Positions 49,608 through 58,863 of a DNA stretch of 64,000 nucleotides are shown in pieces. The notes below the pieces were generated by a model. The model had not been told where the DNA came from, searched no databases, and worked only from the letters and a program-made list of their open reading frames with translations. The position numbers and the translations under genes were made by a program. The stretch comes from Roseburia sp. AM59-24XD (GTDB lineage Bacteria > Bacillota > Clostridia > Lachnospirales > Lachnospiraceae): positions 1 to 64,000 of the forward strand of contig NZ_QUET01000014.1 of the NCBI RefSeq assembly GCF_003478445.1. The letters run 5' to 3'. Each line of letters opens with the position of its first letter. The stretch's first letter is position 1.

Positions 49608-50804
49608 CTACTCTCTGATCTCGTCCACCGTGACATCTGCCTGTCCATCCGCAAAGGTCAACGTCAGATGCTGTCCCTTCTCAAGACTCTGAACGGAATC
49701 AATATGATTGCCCGCCTCGTCTGCTGTATAGGTGTATCCGCTCTGCAGCTTCTGAAGAGGCGATAATCCCTTCATCTCCTCCGCATACAGTGCCAGCCTG
49801 TGCTTTGCATCGGTGAGCCGTTTCTCCATCAGCCTCTGCAGACGCTCCTGGCTGTCCGCAAGAACAAGACGCTTCTGCCGCAGGATATCCTCCGGACTCA
49901 CATGCTGCAAAAGCACCATATATTTCTGTAATTCAAGCTTACGCACTTTCAGGATCTGATGCATCGCCTGCCTCAGATCATTCCGGTACTCTCTGAGACC
50001 GATCTCCATCTCCCGCCACGAATATACCGCAAGCTCGGCTGCCGCGGATGGTGTCGGTGCCCGCAGATCCGCTGCATAGTCCGAGATCGTGGTATCCGTC
50101 TCATGACCAACCGCGGAAATGATCGGCTTCGTACAGTCTGCGATCACCCTGGCCAGCACTTCATCATTAAAGCACCACAGGTCTTCCACAGAGCCTCCGC
50201 CACGCCCTATAATGATCGTATCTACAACGGTCTGTTCAAAATAATGGATGCCTTCGATCACCGTCTGTGCGGCACCCTCTCCCTGTACCTTTGCCGGATA
50301 GAGATAAAGCTGCACATAGGGATTGCGGCGGTATGTCACATTACAGATATCCTGTATCACCGCTCCGGTCTCTGCCGTGACAACACCGATCTTTGAGGCG
50401 TACCTCGGGATTGGTTTTTTCCTTTGTTCGTCAAAAAGCCCCTCTGCTAAGAGGCGCTTTTTAAGTTTCTCGTATTCTTCATATAATCGGCCTACACCAT
50501 CCTGAGCAATGCTGCGGGCATAGAGCTGATATCTGCCGTCTCTCTCAAAGACGCTGATCTGTCCGGTCACGATCACACTCTGACCATCCTCCAATGTAAA
50601 GTCAAGTCCCTTACGCTGAGAGGAAAACATCACGCAGGAAATTGCCGCTCCGGCATCCTTCAGCGTGAAATAAATATGACCGGAATAATGATACTTGCAG
50701 CCGGATATCTCTCCCTTCACCTGAATCCCGGACAATGTATAGTCCTGCTTAAACAGGTTGGCAATATACCGGTTGATCTGAGACACTGTCACTGCCCTGC
50801 TCAT
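49608..50804 (-). CDS. xseA: Exodeoxyribonuclease VII large subunit
   Basis: XseA is the catalytic subunit of a nuclease that degrades single-stranded DNA. An N-terminal OB fold (about 15-100, GEISGCKYHYSGHIYFTLKD) precedes the catalytic region with IIGRGGGSVEDLWCFND and SAVGHETDTTISDYAADLRAPTPSAAAE. A coiled-coil C-terminus follows. The 398 residues are typical. Its ATG lies two bases after the nusB stop. Confidence 0.96.
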   Translation of the reverse strand: MSRAVTVSQINRYIANLFKQDYTLSGIQVKGEISGCKYHYSGHIYFTLKDAGAAISCVMFSSQRKGLDFTLEDGQSVIVTGQISVFERDGRYQLYARSIAQDGVGRLYEEYEKLKKRLLAEGLFDEQRKKPIPRYASKIGVVTAETGAVIQDICNVTYRRNPYVQLYLYPAKVQGEGAAQTVIEGIHYFEQTVVDTIIIGRGGGSVEDLWCFNDEVLARVIADCTKPIISAVGHETDTTISDYAADLRAPTPSAAAELAVYSWREMEIGLREYRNDLRQAMHQILKVRKLELQKYMVLLQHVSPEDILRQKRLVLADSQERLQRLMEKRLTDAKHRLALYAEEMKGLSPLQKLQSGYTYTADEAGNHIDSVQSLEKGQHLTLTFADGQADVTVDEIRE

Positions 50805-50806
50805 GT

Positions 50807-51253
50807 CTACTCCTCCGTGCAGTCTCTGACAACAGAGCCAAGAACTCCGTTGACATATGATGGTGACTTATCCGTTCCGAAACGCTTGGCAAGCTCTACA
50901 GCCTCATTGACTGCGACTCCTGCCGGCACATCCTCATCGTACAGGATCTCGTAAATCGCCAGACGAAGTGCTGTGACATCAGCCTTTGCCAGACGCTTTA
51001 AAGACCAGCCGTTTGACTTCTCCTCGATCTTCTTGTCAATCTCCTCCTGATGCTCTGCTACCGCATAAAACTTCTGCTTCAGCTCTGCACGCACCTTTTC
51101 AAGACCTTCCTCGGACTCTCCCTTTGCTGACTCAGAGTGGCTGCCAAGTCCTTCCAGAAATGTATCAACCTGGCTGTCTAACTCCTCTGCCGGATAAAAA
51201 TCCAGTACAAACAGCATTTGGAATAAATGTTCTCTGACCTTTTTTCTTGTCAT
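50807..51253 (-). CDS. nusB: Transcription antitermination factor NusB
   Basis: NusB binds boxA RNA with S10 during rRNA transcription. The N-terminus ([20 protein letters not shown]) and the C-terminal helices ([10 protein letters not shown], then [24 protein letters not shown]) match the family; a variable acidic insert lies at about 30-55. At 148 residues it is a little longer than average because of that insert. It is encoded between asp23 and xseA. Confidence 0.95.
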   Translation of the reverse strand: MTRKKVREHLFQMLFVLDFYPAEELDSQVDTFLEGLGSHSESAKGESEEGLEKVRAELKQKFYAVAEHQEEIDKKIEEKSNGWSLKRLAKADVTALRLAIYEILYDEDVPAGVAVNEAVELAKRFGTDKSPSYVNGVLGSVVRDCTEE

Positions 51254-51273
51254 GTTCTCTACCCTTACCTTTA

Positions 51274-51654
51274 TTAGTTTTCTTCGAGCTTAACTCCGGC
51301 GATGCGGACATTCACCTCGGAAACAGATAATCCGGTCATATTCTCGATCTGCTGGCTGACTCTCTCCTGAACCTGCTCAGACACCTCCGGGATACTGTAA
51401 CCATAATTAACGACAACCATCATATCCACACGAACAATGCCGCCCTCCATCAGGATCTTTACTCCCTTGGAAAGATTCTTCATACCCAGTTTGCCGATCA
51501 GTTCGTTTGTGATATTTCCAGCCATGGAATACACGCCATCTATCTCTGTGGCTGCCAGTGCTGCGATCGCTGCAACAACGTCCGATGCGATCCTAACCTC
51601 GCCCAGCTCTTTTTTCTTCGTAATATATTCTCTCGAAGTCTGCTCCTTTGACAC
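51274..51654 (-). CDS. Asp23/Gls24 family envelope-stress protein (YqhY-like)
   Basis: This 126-residue protein has the Asp23 pattern [27 protein letters not shown] followed by strands and a helix, split here by family-typical variation. YqhY-type members are essential-like regulators linked to lipid metabolism or envelope stress and lie between spoIIIAH and nusB in many Firmicutes, as here. Confidence 0.9.
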   Translation of the reverse strand: MSKEQTSREYITKKKELGEVRIASDVVAAIAALAATEIDGVYSMAGNITNELIGKLGMKNLSKGVKILMEGGIVRVDMMVVVNYGYSIPEVSEQVQERVSQQIENMTGLSVSEVNVRIAGVKLEEN

Positions 51655-51774
51655 GACACACTACCTCCTTTGTTCTTTTTATAAAATGTTGCCAATTATT
51701 CTAGTTTATTATACCAAATCTCATCATATTTGCAAGCAGACTTCACGATTTCGCGATACCGCCGTGTTACGATT

Positions 51775-52500
51775 TCATTTCACTGCTACCGGTGTGATCA
51801 CAATATTGTCCGCGGATATTTTCGTCTTGCGCGTAACAATATCGGTGATCTGCGCCAACTGCTGCTGTGTCAGTTCTCCTGCGTTCACGATCACATCTGC
51901 ACTCCCCTTCTCAATGCTGACAACAGAATCCGTAAAGCCCTTCGCCTCCAGCATAAGCTCTGCCGCACTTTCTAACTGTGCGTCCTTTGTAAGCTGTGCC
52001 ACCTGATCGATCGCGCTTTTCTTATCCTTTGATGCGATCTTATCATTATTGATGATCGTCATCAGCGTTTCCTTATTCTTCGCGCGGCTCTGCTCTCTGG
52101 ACAACTTTGCGGAAGAAAAATAATCTGCGCCCAGCGAATTGGAAACCATGACTGCTTCGCCCGGATTTTCCTCGGACGCGGATTTTAATTCGCCGCTGTC
52201 AGCCACCGTATAATCTCCTCCGTCCTCCTGGGCAGAAATATCAAGTGTCGTATCCGCAGAGGTTTTCTTACTTTCCTTCTTCTGACCGGTCATTTCCTCC
52301 TGTGCCGCCGCATCCGCATTCTCCCGGACAGCATCCGCATTTTCTTGTGGCGCCGCTGTTTCCTTTCCGCTCAGAGACATCACGCTTTTCCATCCGTTCT
52401 TGTCAATCTCCTGTCCGGTAAAATTCAAATACCCCGCCACAGCGATCAGCACCGCAAGCGCCGTAATGATCCATTGATTTTTCCGTGCAAACTTCTTCAT
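51775..52500 (-). CDS. spoIIIAH: SpoIIIAH, feeding-tube channel protein
   Basis: SpoIIIAH is made in the mother cell and interacts with SpoIIQ to form the channel between the mother cell and the forespore. One N-terminal membrane helix (about 11-27) is followed by a Gln/Glu-rich region and a C-terminal ring-building (YscJ/FliF-like) domain, LSREQSRAKNKETLMTIINN onward. I chose the ATG at 52500 (MKKFARKN), with GGAGG upstream; a frame extends to 52539. The resulting 241 residues are normal. Confidence 0.9.
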   Translation of the reverse strand: MKKFARKNQWIITALAVLIAVAGYLNFTGQEIDKNGWKSVMSLSGKETAAPQENADAVRENADAAAQEEMTGQKKESKKTSADTTLDISAQEDGGDYTVADSGELKSASEENPGEAVMVSNSLGADYFSSAKLSREQSRAKNKETLMTIINNDKIASKDKKSAIDQVAQLTKDAQLESAAELMLEAKGFTDSVVSIEKGSADVIVNAGELTQQQLAQITDIVTRKTKISADNIVITPVAVK

Positions 52501-52549
52501 AACAATCCTCCATTCCTTTCTTTGACGATAGAGAAACACCTGTTAAGGA

Positions 52550-53176
52550 CTACCTCATTTTCATTACTTTAATCTTATGTGATTCTATAGGAAATAATGC
52601 CTCTACTGCTGCAATAATTTCAGAATCCATTGCTCCGCTTCCTGCCCCCTGTGCCACGACAAGAACGCCCTCGATCTGCGGGGATGCAATCTGTATGACA
52701 TAGGGTTGTTTACCTTCCTCCCCCACTAATACCGGCTCCGTCTTCGTGCTGCTCTCACTTTGCGTCCGGCTGCCGCCGGTGCTGTCCGATTCGTTGGTGC
52801 TGCTGTTACTGGAATCCTCCTGCTTGAGGGTGCGTTTTTCCTCCGAGGAAGCGATCGTTACCATCACGTCAACATCACCGATCCCCTTGACCTTCGACAA
52901 TACCTTTTCCAGCTCCCGTTCCTGCTTTCCGGCATATTCCTCCATCGCCGAAACCGCCGTTTCCTGCACGGTGCTCTGTGACTGCTTTTTGTCTGTCCCT
53001 TTTTGCGTACTGTCCTTTTTTTCGGACAGGTTTCCTGTTGGCAGCGACAGAAACAAAAGAAAGACTCCCGCCAGAAAAAGAATGATGAGCTTTGACACAT
53101 CCGGCTCCTTTTTTCCTCCCTGCTGCTTTTCCTGACGGCGCAGGCTCTCTATTAATTTTTTCCACTTTTTCTCCAT
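52550..53176 (-). CDS. spoIIIAG: SpoIIIAG, ring-forming engulfment channel protein
   Basis: A basic N-terminus and one membrane helix (about 29-45) lead into a domain with the ring-building pattern LEKVLSKVKGIGDVDVMVTI, and a C-terminal part with VLVVAQGAGS. SpoIIIAG forms a large ring in the intermembrane space during engulfment. Between these lies a Ser/Thr/Glu-rich insertion (about 118-145). The start overlaps the 3' end of spoIIIAF by 25 bases. Confidence 0.9.
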   Translation of the reverse strand: MEKKWKKLIESLRRQEKQQGGKKEPDVSKLIILFLAGVFLLFLSLPTGNLSEKKDSTQKGTDKKQSQSTVQETAVSAMEEYAGKQERELEKVLSKVKGIGDVDVMVTIASSEEKRTLKQEDSSNSSTNESDSTGGSRTQSESSTKTEPVLVGEEGKQPYVIQIASPQIEGVLVVAQGAGSGAMDSEIIAAVEALFPIESHKIKVMKMR

Positions 53177-53751
53177 ACAATCACCTTCTTTCCCGGAAGC
53201 TCATATTTTTCACAGATTGTCTGTTTCAGCTTTCTTGTCCCGGAATCCGTTTCCCCGCTCTGACTGCCTCCGTCGATCACAATATCCTCCACATGGATCG
53301 ATTTTTCGTCCCCCTTTGCCGTGGTCTGCACGGCATTTTCCGGAAGGATCATCGTAACCTTTTTCAGCTTCAGCATTCCATCACTGTCCTTTTTCAGGGA
53401 CACAGAAGCCTGAACATTCTCCTCCCCCTGCTGTCCGGCAATCTGTGTCAATTGCCGCTCCAGCTCTTTGCGGCACTCGTCAAGCATCACATTTTCCATA
53501 TTCCCCTGTGCCAGTGCCGTCTCCTGCTTCAACTGATCCAATTCTCCCTGAAACAACTGCTCCTGCAGATATTTTCCGATCATATCCGTGTCCGAAATAT
53601 TGGACAGTACCGGACTGATGCATAAAACGATCAGTATCATTCCTCCGACAAACCGGAAAATCCCCCGGAAGCTTTCGCTGGACACAAGTCCCTGTAAAAT
53701 ATTGATCATGATCACATATACCAGAATATTCCGGATCATCTGCTGCAGCAT
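53152..53751 (-). CDS. spoIIIAF: SpoIIIAF
   Basis: This 199-residue protein has two N-terminal membrane helices (about 8-25 and 33-52) and a soluble intermembrane domain. It is part of the SpoIIIA export complex, although its role is the least understood. The order between AE and AG and the length are both standard. Confidence 0.88.
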   Translation of the reverse strand: MLQQMIRNILVYVIMINILQGLVSSESFRGIFRFVGGMILIVLCISPVLSNISDTDMIGKYLQEQLFQGELDQLKQETALAQGNMENVMLDECRKELERQLTQIAGQQGEENVQASVSLKKDSDGMLKLKKVTMILPENAVQTTAKGDEKSIHVEDIVIDGGSQSGETDSGTRKLKQTICEKYELPGKKVIVWRKSGKN

Positions 53752-53769
53752 TGTTACCGCCTTTCTATG

Positions 53770-54844
53770 TTATGTAGTGAATGCACTGATCATCGCGATC
53801 GATGAAATAAATAGCAGTGCCCCGACACCAACTGTATATATGTACAGATCCACCGCCCGAACAGCTCCGGAAAGTCCACGGATCAGCCTTTTGTCCGACA
53901 CCGGCTGCACCACTGCCGCCGCAATCTGAAAAAGAACCCGGCTCACGATCATCTGCAATAACGGCACCGCACAAAGGAAAAACACGGCAATCACACCTGC
54001 CACACCCACGGCATTTTTGACGAGCTTACCGGCACACAAAACGGTCTGCAAAACATTCCCCACCGAATTGCCTACACCCGGTATCGAGCTTGACAACCGC
54101 ACCATCGTCATGTTTTTGACCTCGGCACTCACCGGAATGATCAGCCCCTGTATGACATTCATCCCCATCATCAGGCCAAACACCGCCTTCACGCCGAAGC
54201 GGACGCCGTCCCGGATCAGATCTGCCATCTTGGAAAACATGTCCTCCCCCGAAAGCTGGTTGACAACCTGCAGGAAAAAGTAAAGATGGACTGCCGGCAG
54301 GGCAAGTCCCGCCAAAAGCCAGTTGACCACCATGATCATCGCAAGCGCGAACTCATAATACGCCCCTGCTGCAACGCCCCCCTGCGTGAAGGACAGACTG
54401 ATAAAAAAAGCCGGGATCAATACCTTCACAAACGCAAGCAGGTTCTCCATCGTCTGCCCGGCAAGCTGCGCGATCTGCAGAAACGAAGTTGCCAGGATTG
54501 AAAAAAATAACAGATATACAATATAAAAAAGCGGTTCCCGCCACCTCCTTGCCGTGAAGCACCTTGGAGAAGTTTGAAAACACCGCTCCCACCAGCGCCA
54601 CAGCGATCAGCGAAACAAACATTTTGCGGTCACTACTAAAGGAGGAAAGCACAATTTTCCGGAACGAATGCAGTAAATCCACCACCGTGTCCGCTTTTCC
54701 ATTCCGAATCATGCTTTGTACCATGTCCGCAAAGCCGAAGCTTTCTTCTCCCAGAAGCTGATCCATCATCTGCTGTATCTGGTCATACGACAGCTCATTC
54801 GCCAGACTGTCATAGAGCCCGGCACCTTCCTTAGTTCCACTCAC
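53770..54844 (-). CDS. spoIIIAE: SpoIIIAE, broken by one frameshift
   Basis: SpoIIIAE is the polytopic membrane subunit thought to form the core of the SpoIIIA channel. The second half (from MENLLAFVKVLIPAFFISLS onward) has several helices and the family segment LSSSIPGVGNSVGNVLQTVL. The first half encodes SFRKIVLSSFSSDRKMFVSL before the frame is lost. An extra T in the six-T run at 54530-54525 (minus strand) explains this: five T's would join GTAFYIVYLLFFSILATSFL, giving 357 residues. The best start is a GTG at 54844 after GGGAGG; with it the usual N-terminal signal peptide is missing, which is odd. A sequencing error is the likely cause of the internal break. Confidence 0.9.
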
Positions 54845-54857
54845 CTCATCACCTCCC

Positions 54858-55247
54858 TCACAGACCGGACGGCACAAACCGGATCAGCACCTCAAAAAGC
54901 GCTGCCAACACCGGAATGCTGACCGCCAGAAGCATCAGTTTCCCATAAAATTCGATCTGTCCCGCCACGGCACTGTAACCGGCATCCCGGCACAGATTCG
55001 CTCCAAGCTCCGCCATATATGTCACAGCGATCATCTTGAACAGAACCTTCATATATATACTTCCACCGCCAAGATACTTTTGCAGAGACTTAAGATACCG
55101 GAGCAGCTCGCCGATCCGTCCCAACGCCAGAAAGCTGATCAACAGACACGCTGTCAGGATCAGAAGCATGCCAAATTCTGCTTTGTCCTTTTTGAGCGGG
55201 ATTGCCAAAAACACCGCCATGATGCCGATCATAATAATCTTTTCCAT
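54858..55247 (-). CDS. spoIIIAD: SpoIIIAD
   Basis: This 129-residue membrane protein has four predicted helices, with family-typical SLQKYLGGGSIYMKVLFKMIAVTYMAE in the middle. It is a small integral component of the SpoIIIA complex, similar to SpoIIIAC. It lies 22 bases after spoIIIAC and ends 14 bases before the presumed spoIIIAE start. Confidence 0.92.
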   Translation of the reverse strand: MEKIIMIGIMAVFLAIPLKKDKAEFGMLLILTACLLISFLALGRIGELLRYLKSLQKYLGGGSIYMKVLFKMIAVTYMAELGANLCRDAGYSAVAGQIEFYGKLMLLAVSIPVLAALFEVLIRFVPSGL

Positions 55248-55269
55248 TGTGCCTCTCCATTCTGTCCGG

Positions 55270-55464
55270 CTACAAGGTAAACAGCTCCTGTATCGACCGG
55301 AACAACTCCAATATATAAGGGATCACCCACAAAAGCACCAGGATCAGTCCGGACAGACTGACAAGAAATGCCTGCTCCTCTCTGCCCGCATGCTTGAGCA
55401 CCTGTCCCAGAACAGAAACAAGAATTCCGACTGCTGCGATCCGAAATATCAAATTTATACTCAT
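55270..55464 (-). CDS. spoIIIAC: SpoIIIAC
   Basis: This 64-residue protein has two membrane helices. The segment LIFRIAAVGILVSVLGQVLKHAGREEQA is characteristic of SpoIIIAC, which pairs with SpoIIIAD in the channel. Position and size are standard for the operon. Confidence 0.93.
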   Translation of the reverse strand: MSINLIFRIAAVGILVSVLGQVLKHAGREEQAFLVSLSGLILVLLWVIPYILELFRSIQELFTL

Positions 55465-55482
55465 CCATCTTCTCCTCTCACT

Positions 55483-56016
55483 CTACAAGAGTAGTATCGC
55501 AGTGAATATCCCTCCTGTGATCCCCACCAGCCGATATACCTTCGCCTGCGACTGATACTCTGTCTCGGCATCCTGTATACTCCTTCCCAGCCTGTCCTGC
55601 AGCACATGTAACGTCTGAAGCTGTGTCTGCCGGTCAAGCGTCCCCAGATGCATTCCGATCTCTCTCCAAAGCATGACGTCCTCTCTGTCCAGCATGCCTG
55701 CCGTTTTATCTGCCATGATCCCGTTTTCCCACAGCTCCTGCAGGCTCACATCCTCCGCCCGCAAAAGTCCTTCATACATATTCCCGAAAAATCCCCGGAA
55801 ATAGCATGTCTTTCCGGAAAGCTTCTGAAAGATCTCCACCATATCTACCGCCGCATACTCCACTTCCCCATACAGAAGGATCAGCACCTGCGCAAGCTCC
55901 CGCAGGATCTCGATCCTTCTTTTTCGTTTGCCGGCAAGCCAAAGACCAAAACCGCTGCCTCCGGCAAACACCATTGCGCCTCCAGTCATTTTCAGGATCA
56001 TCCGCAGCAGATTCAT
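55483..56016 (-). CDS. spoIIIAB: SpoIIIAB
   Basis: This is a 177-residue protein with an N-terminal helix (about 5-23), a helical soluble region and a C-terminal membrane helix (VGITGGIFTAILLL). I chose the ATG at 56016 (MNLLRMILK) with GGAGGAG upstream; it overlaps the spoIIIAA stop by four bases (ATGA), a sign of translational coupling. The longer frame from 56046 lacks support. The fold resembles GspF-like subunits in other secretion systems, by family knowledge. Confidence 0.92.
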   Translation of the reverse strand: MNLLRMILKMTGGAMVFAGGSGFGLWLAGKRKRRIEILRELAQVLILLYGEVEYAAVDMVEIFQKLSGKTCYFRGFFGNMYEGLLRAEDVSLQELWENGIMADKTAGMLDREDVMLWREIGMHLGTLDRQTQLQTLHVLQDRLGRSIQDAETEYQSQAKVYRLVGITGGIFTAILLL

Positions 56017-56990
56017 GCCTCTCCTCCTTCCTGCACATCCCCACACGGATGTGCCAGATACGTCCCACGCTCATCGAAAATAGCATCTACCCTGCCGATC
56101 TGACTGGCAGACAAAAGCACATACCGCTGAAATACCTTCTCCTGTACCAGCCTGCCAAGAATCGGTTTTTTGCGGATCTCCTCCATGCTTTTTCCATGCA
56201 CGGTTGCTAATATCTTCACACCGCAGTTCATCACATATTCCAGTGCCTCCACATCCTCCTTTGATCCAATCTCATCCACTGCGATCACGTTGGGCGACAT
56301 GGAACGCACCAGCATCATCATTCCTTCCTTTTTGGGGCAGCAGTCGAGAATGTCCGTACGATAGCCCAGATCATTCTGCGGTGTCCCCTGATAACAGGCT
56401 CCGAGCTCCGATCGCTCATCGACCACGCCCACATTCATGCCATGCCTTTTCGCACTGCCGTTCGACAGCTGTCGTATCAAATCACGCAGCAGCGTTGTCT
56501 TCCCACAGCGCGGCGGTGATATGATAAGCGTATGATAAATGCTCTCCCCGTTGATCAGATACGGAAGTACTCTGTCCCCGCACCCTAACAGCTGGTGTGC
56601 CAGCCGGATATTGATAAATGATATGTAACGCAGATTCTTCACCTGATCCTTTTCCAACACAATTTTCCCCGCCACGCCGACGCGATGACCGCCCTGTATC
56701 GTGATAAATCCCTGCTTGAGTTCTTCCTCAAAGGCATACATCGAATAATTGCTGATGCGCTCCATCGTCTCCTTCACATCCTGCCGCTCTGCCATGACCG
56801 GTGCCTCCGGATCCGTGGTCAGACAGCCGCTGCGGCCGACAAAATATTCTTTTCCATGATATACCACCATAAGCGGCGCATCTGCCCGGATGCGTATTTC
56901 CTGAAGAAGCCGGTAATCAATGTCCAGCTTTTCCATGTAACGGCGCAGATCCTTTGCCAGCACACGAAGTACCTGATCTCTCTGTCCCAT
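56013..56990 (-). CDS. spoIIIAA: SpoIIIAA, secretion-type ATPase
   Basis: SpoIIIAA is the cytoplasmic ATPase that powers the mother cell-to-forespore channel. It carries Walker A PPRCGKTTLLRDL (about 165-177), a Walker B/Asp region with VIAVDEIGSKEDVEAL, and an N-terminal domain with IQGGHRVGVAGK. The 325 residues match the family. It is the first gene of the complete eight-gene operon and is preceded by a sigma-E-like -10 sequence. Confidence 0.95.
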   Translation of the reverse strand: MGQRDQVLRVLAKDLRRYMEKLDIDYRLLQEIRIRADAPLMVVYHGKEYFVGRSGCLTTDPEAPVMAERQDVKETMERISNYSMYAFEEELKQGFITIQGGHRVGVAGKIVLEKDQVKNLRYISFINIRLAHQLLGCGDRVLPYLINGESIYHTLIISPPRCGKTTLLRDLIRQLSNGSAKRHGMNVGVVDERSELGACYQGTPQNDLGYRTDILDCCPKKEGMMMLVRSMSPNVIAVDEIGSKEDVEALEYVMNCGVKILATVHGKSMEEIRKKPILGRLVQEKVFQRYVLLSASQIGRVDAIFDERGTYLAHPCGDVQEGGEA

Positions 56991-57016
56991 ATCTCATCCT
57001 CCATTCTTTTTCAATA

Positions 57017-57024
57017 TATGTATG
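57017..57024 (-). promoter_or_regulatory. Candidate sigma-E -10 element for the spoIIIA operon
   Basis: CATACATA on the minus strand, about 27 bases before the spoIIIAA start, is close to the sigma-E -10 consensus CATACAnT. A clear -35 at the expected distance is not seen (GAATATC lies nine bases upstream, too close). The operon is sigma-E dependent in B. subtilis, which supports the assignment. Confidence 0.35.
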
Positions 57025-57111
57025 GGACAGGCAGATATTCCAAAATGTTTGCAGAATGTTTGCAAAACTTTGATTGCAAATAGTGATAAAATGTAATAAA
57101 ATAAAACTATG

Positions 57112-57158
57112 TGAGGTGAAAAAAAACCTCAAGAAGGAACATTGCCGAAAGCAATGTT
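57112..57158 (+). promoter_or_regulatory. Two leader hairpins upstream of the isomerase gene
   Basis: TGAGGT (57112-57117) pairs with ACCTCA (57126-57131), and AACATTGC pairs with GCAATGTT around CGAAA (57138-57158). Neither has a terminating T run. Upstream, AATGTTTGCA is directly repeated around 57043-57063 and TTTGCA is inversely repeated with TGCAAA, which could be an operator. AT-rich -10-like sequence (TAATAAAAT) lies near 57094. The stems may stabilise the mRNA of a highly expressed gene. Confidence 0.4.
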
Positions 57159-57200
57159 ATTCACGATTTATATACAAGAAAAGAAAGGATGATAACAACA

Positions 57201-58691
57201 ATGGAAAACATGCCAAAAATGAAAATCGGTATTGTTGCAGTGAGCAGGGACTGTTTCCCGGAGTCGCTCTCTGTAACAAGAAGAGAAAACCTTGTAAAAG
57301 CATACGCTGCTAAATATGACGCAGAGGACATTTATGAGTGTCCGATCTGTATCGTAGAGAGTGAGATCCACATGGTTCAGGCTCTTGAGGACATCAAGAA
57401 AGCCGGCTGTAACGCTCTCTGTGTATACCTTGGTAACTTCGGTCCTGAGATCGCTGAGACACTTCTTGCAAAGCACTTCGATGGTCCTAAGATGTTCGTA
57501 GCTGCTGCTGAGGAGACTTCCGCAAACGGCGGACTGATCCAGGGCAGAGGTGATGCATACTGTGGTATGCTCAACGCAAGCTACAATTTAAAGCTTCGTA
57601 ACGTAAAGGCTTACATCCCTGATTATCCGGTTGGAACTGCAGAGGAATGTGCTGATATGATCCATGAGTTCCTTCCAATCGCAAAGGCTGTATATGCTCT
57701 TAACAACCTGAAGATCATCAGCTTTGGTCCACGTCCACTGAACTTCCTTGCATGTAATGCACCGATCAAACAGCTTTACAACCTCGGCGTAGAGATCGAG
57801 GAGAACTCTGAGCTTGACCTGTTCGAGGCATTCAACAAGCATGCAGATGATCCACGTATCCCTGATGTTGTTAAGGATATGGAGGAAGAGCTTGGTGCCG
57901 GCAACAAGAAGCCGGAGATCTTAAACAAGCTTGCACAGTACGAGATCACTCTTCTTGACTGGATCGAGGAGCACAGAGGATATCGTAAGTTCGTTGCACT
58001 GGCAGGAAAGTGCTGGCCGGCATTCCAGACACAGTTCGGATGCGTACCTTGCTACGTTAACAGCCGTCTTACCAAGAGAGGCATTCCTGTATCCTGTGAG
58101 GTAGATATCTACGGAGCACTCAGCGAGTTCATCGGTACCGTTGTCAGCGATGATACTGTTACACTGCTTGATATCAACAATACCGTTCCTGCAGACATCT
58201 ACAACGAGGAGATCAAGGGCAAGTTCGATTATACACAGAAGGATATCTTCATGGGCTTCCACTGTGGAAATACAGCATCTACAAAGCTTTCCTTCTGCGA
58301 GATGAAGAACCAGATGATCATGGCTCGTTCTCTTCCGGTAGAGGTAACAAACGGTACTCTCGAGGGAGATATCGTTCCTGGCGATATCACATTCTTCCGT
58401 CTGCAGAGCACTGCCGATGCAAAGCTTCGTGCTTACATTGCGAACGGAGAGGTTCTCCCTGTTGCAACACGTTCCTTCGGTGCGATCGGTATTTTCGCGA
58501 TCAACGAGATGGGTCGTTTCTACCGTCACGTACTGATCGAGAAGAACTTCCCTCATCATGGTGCTGTTGCTTTCGGTCACTTCGGAAAGCAGCTCTATGA
58601 GGTATTCAAATACATCGGTGTTGATGTAGAGGAGATCGGCTACAATCAGCCAAAGGGTGTTCTGTACAAGACAGAGAATCCATTCTCATAA
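57201..58691 (+). CDS. L-fucose/L-arabinose isomerase family protein
   Basis: This 496-residue enzyme belongs to the L-fucose isomerase-like family (COG2407 type) and should interconvert an aldose and a ketose using a divalent metal. The N-terminal Rossmann-like region (KIGIVAVSRDCF) and the middle (CWPAFQTQFGCVPCYVNSRL, CEVDIYGALSEFI) fit this family; the actual sugar is not clear. A xylulokinase gene follows, so a ketopentose product such as D-xylulose or D-ribulose is likely (inference). I chose the ATG at 57201 (MENMPKM), giving a proper gap to AAAGG; a frame starts at 57189. Codons for Glu, Ile and Lys are strongly biased to GAG, ATC and AAG, indicating high expression compared with the neighbouring spo genes. 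Confidence 0.85.
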   Translation: MENMPKMKIGIVAVSRDCFPESLSVTRRENLVKAYAAKYDAEDIYECPICIVESEIHMVQALEDIKKAGCNALCVYLGNFGPEIAETLLAKHFDGPKMFVAAAEETSANGGLIQGRGDAYCGMLNASYNLKLRNVKAYIPDYPVGTAEECADMIHEFLPIAKAVYALNNLKIISFGPRPLNFLACNAPIKQLYNLGVEIEENSELDLFEAFNKHADDPRIPDVVKDMEEELGAGNKKPEILNKLAQYEITLLDWIEEHRGYRKFVALAGKCWPAFQTQFGCVPCYVNSRLTKRGIPVSCEVDIYGALSEFIGTVVSDDTVTLLDINNTVPADIYNEEIKGKFDYTQKDIFMGFHCGNTASTKLSFCEMKNQMIMARSLPVEVTNGTLEGDIVPGDITFFRLQSTADAKLRAYIANGEVLPVATRSFGAIGIFAINEMGRFYRHVLIEKNFPHHGAVAFGHFGKQLYEVFKYIGVDVEEIGYNQPKGVLYKTENPFS

Positions 58692-58755
58692 GAACAACCG
58701 GATTAAACTGACACTTAAGAAGCTGACAGGATCATCTCTGCCGCTTCTATATGCC

Positions 58756-58785
58756 AGAGCGGCGGCACGATGCCGCCGCTCTTTT
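58756..58785 (+). terminator. Terminator between isomerase and xylulokinase genes
   Basis: AGAGCGGCGGCA pairs with TGCCGCCGCTCT around CGA, a 12-pair GC-rich stem followed by TTTT. It should end most isomerase transcripts, so xylB is probably expressed at a lower level or from its own promoter within 58786-58850. Confidence 0.88.
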
Positions 58786-58863
58786 CTATGAAACGGATAT
58801 GAACCATTGGGACATTATTCCTAAGTTCATTTTCATCACTTACAGTAAGAAAGGATATTATCT

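Noticed and set aside
53770..54844. Programmed ribosomal frameshifting in spoIIIAE at the T run
   Set aside because: The same kind of homopolymer indel occurs in eight other unrelated genes in the window, so a shared sequencing cause is simpler.
57168..58580. Long minus-strand open frames within the isomerase and xylB genes
   Set aside because: They result from the strong third-position codon bias of these plus-strand genes and have no ribosome sites or recognisable domains.
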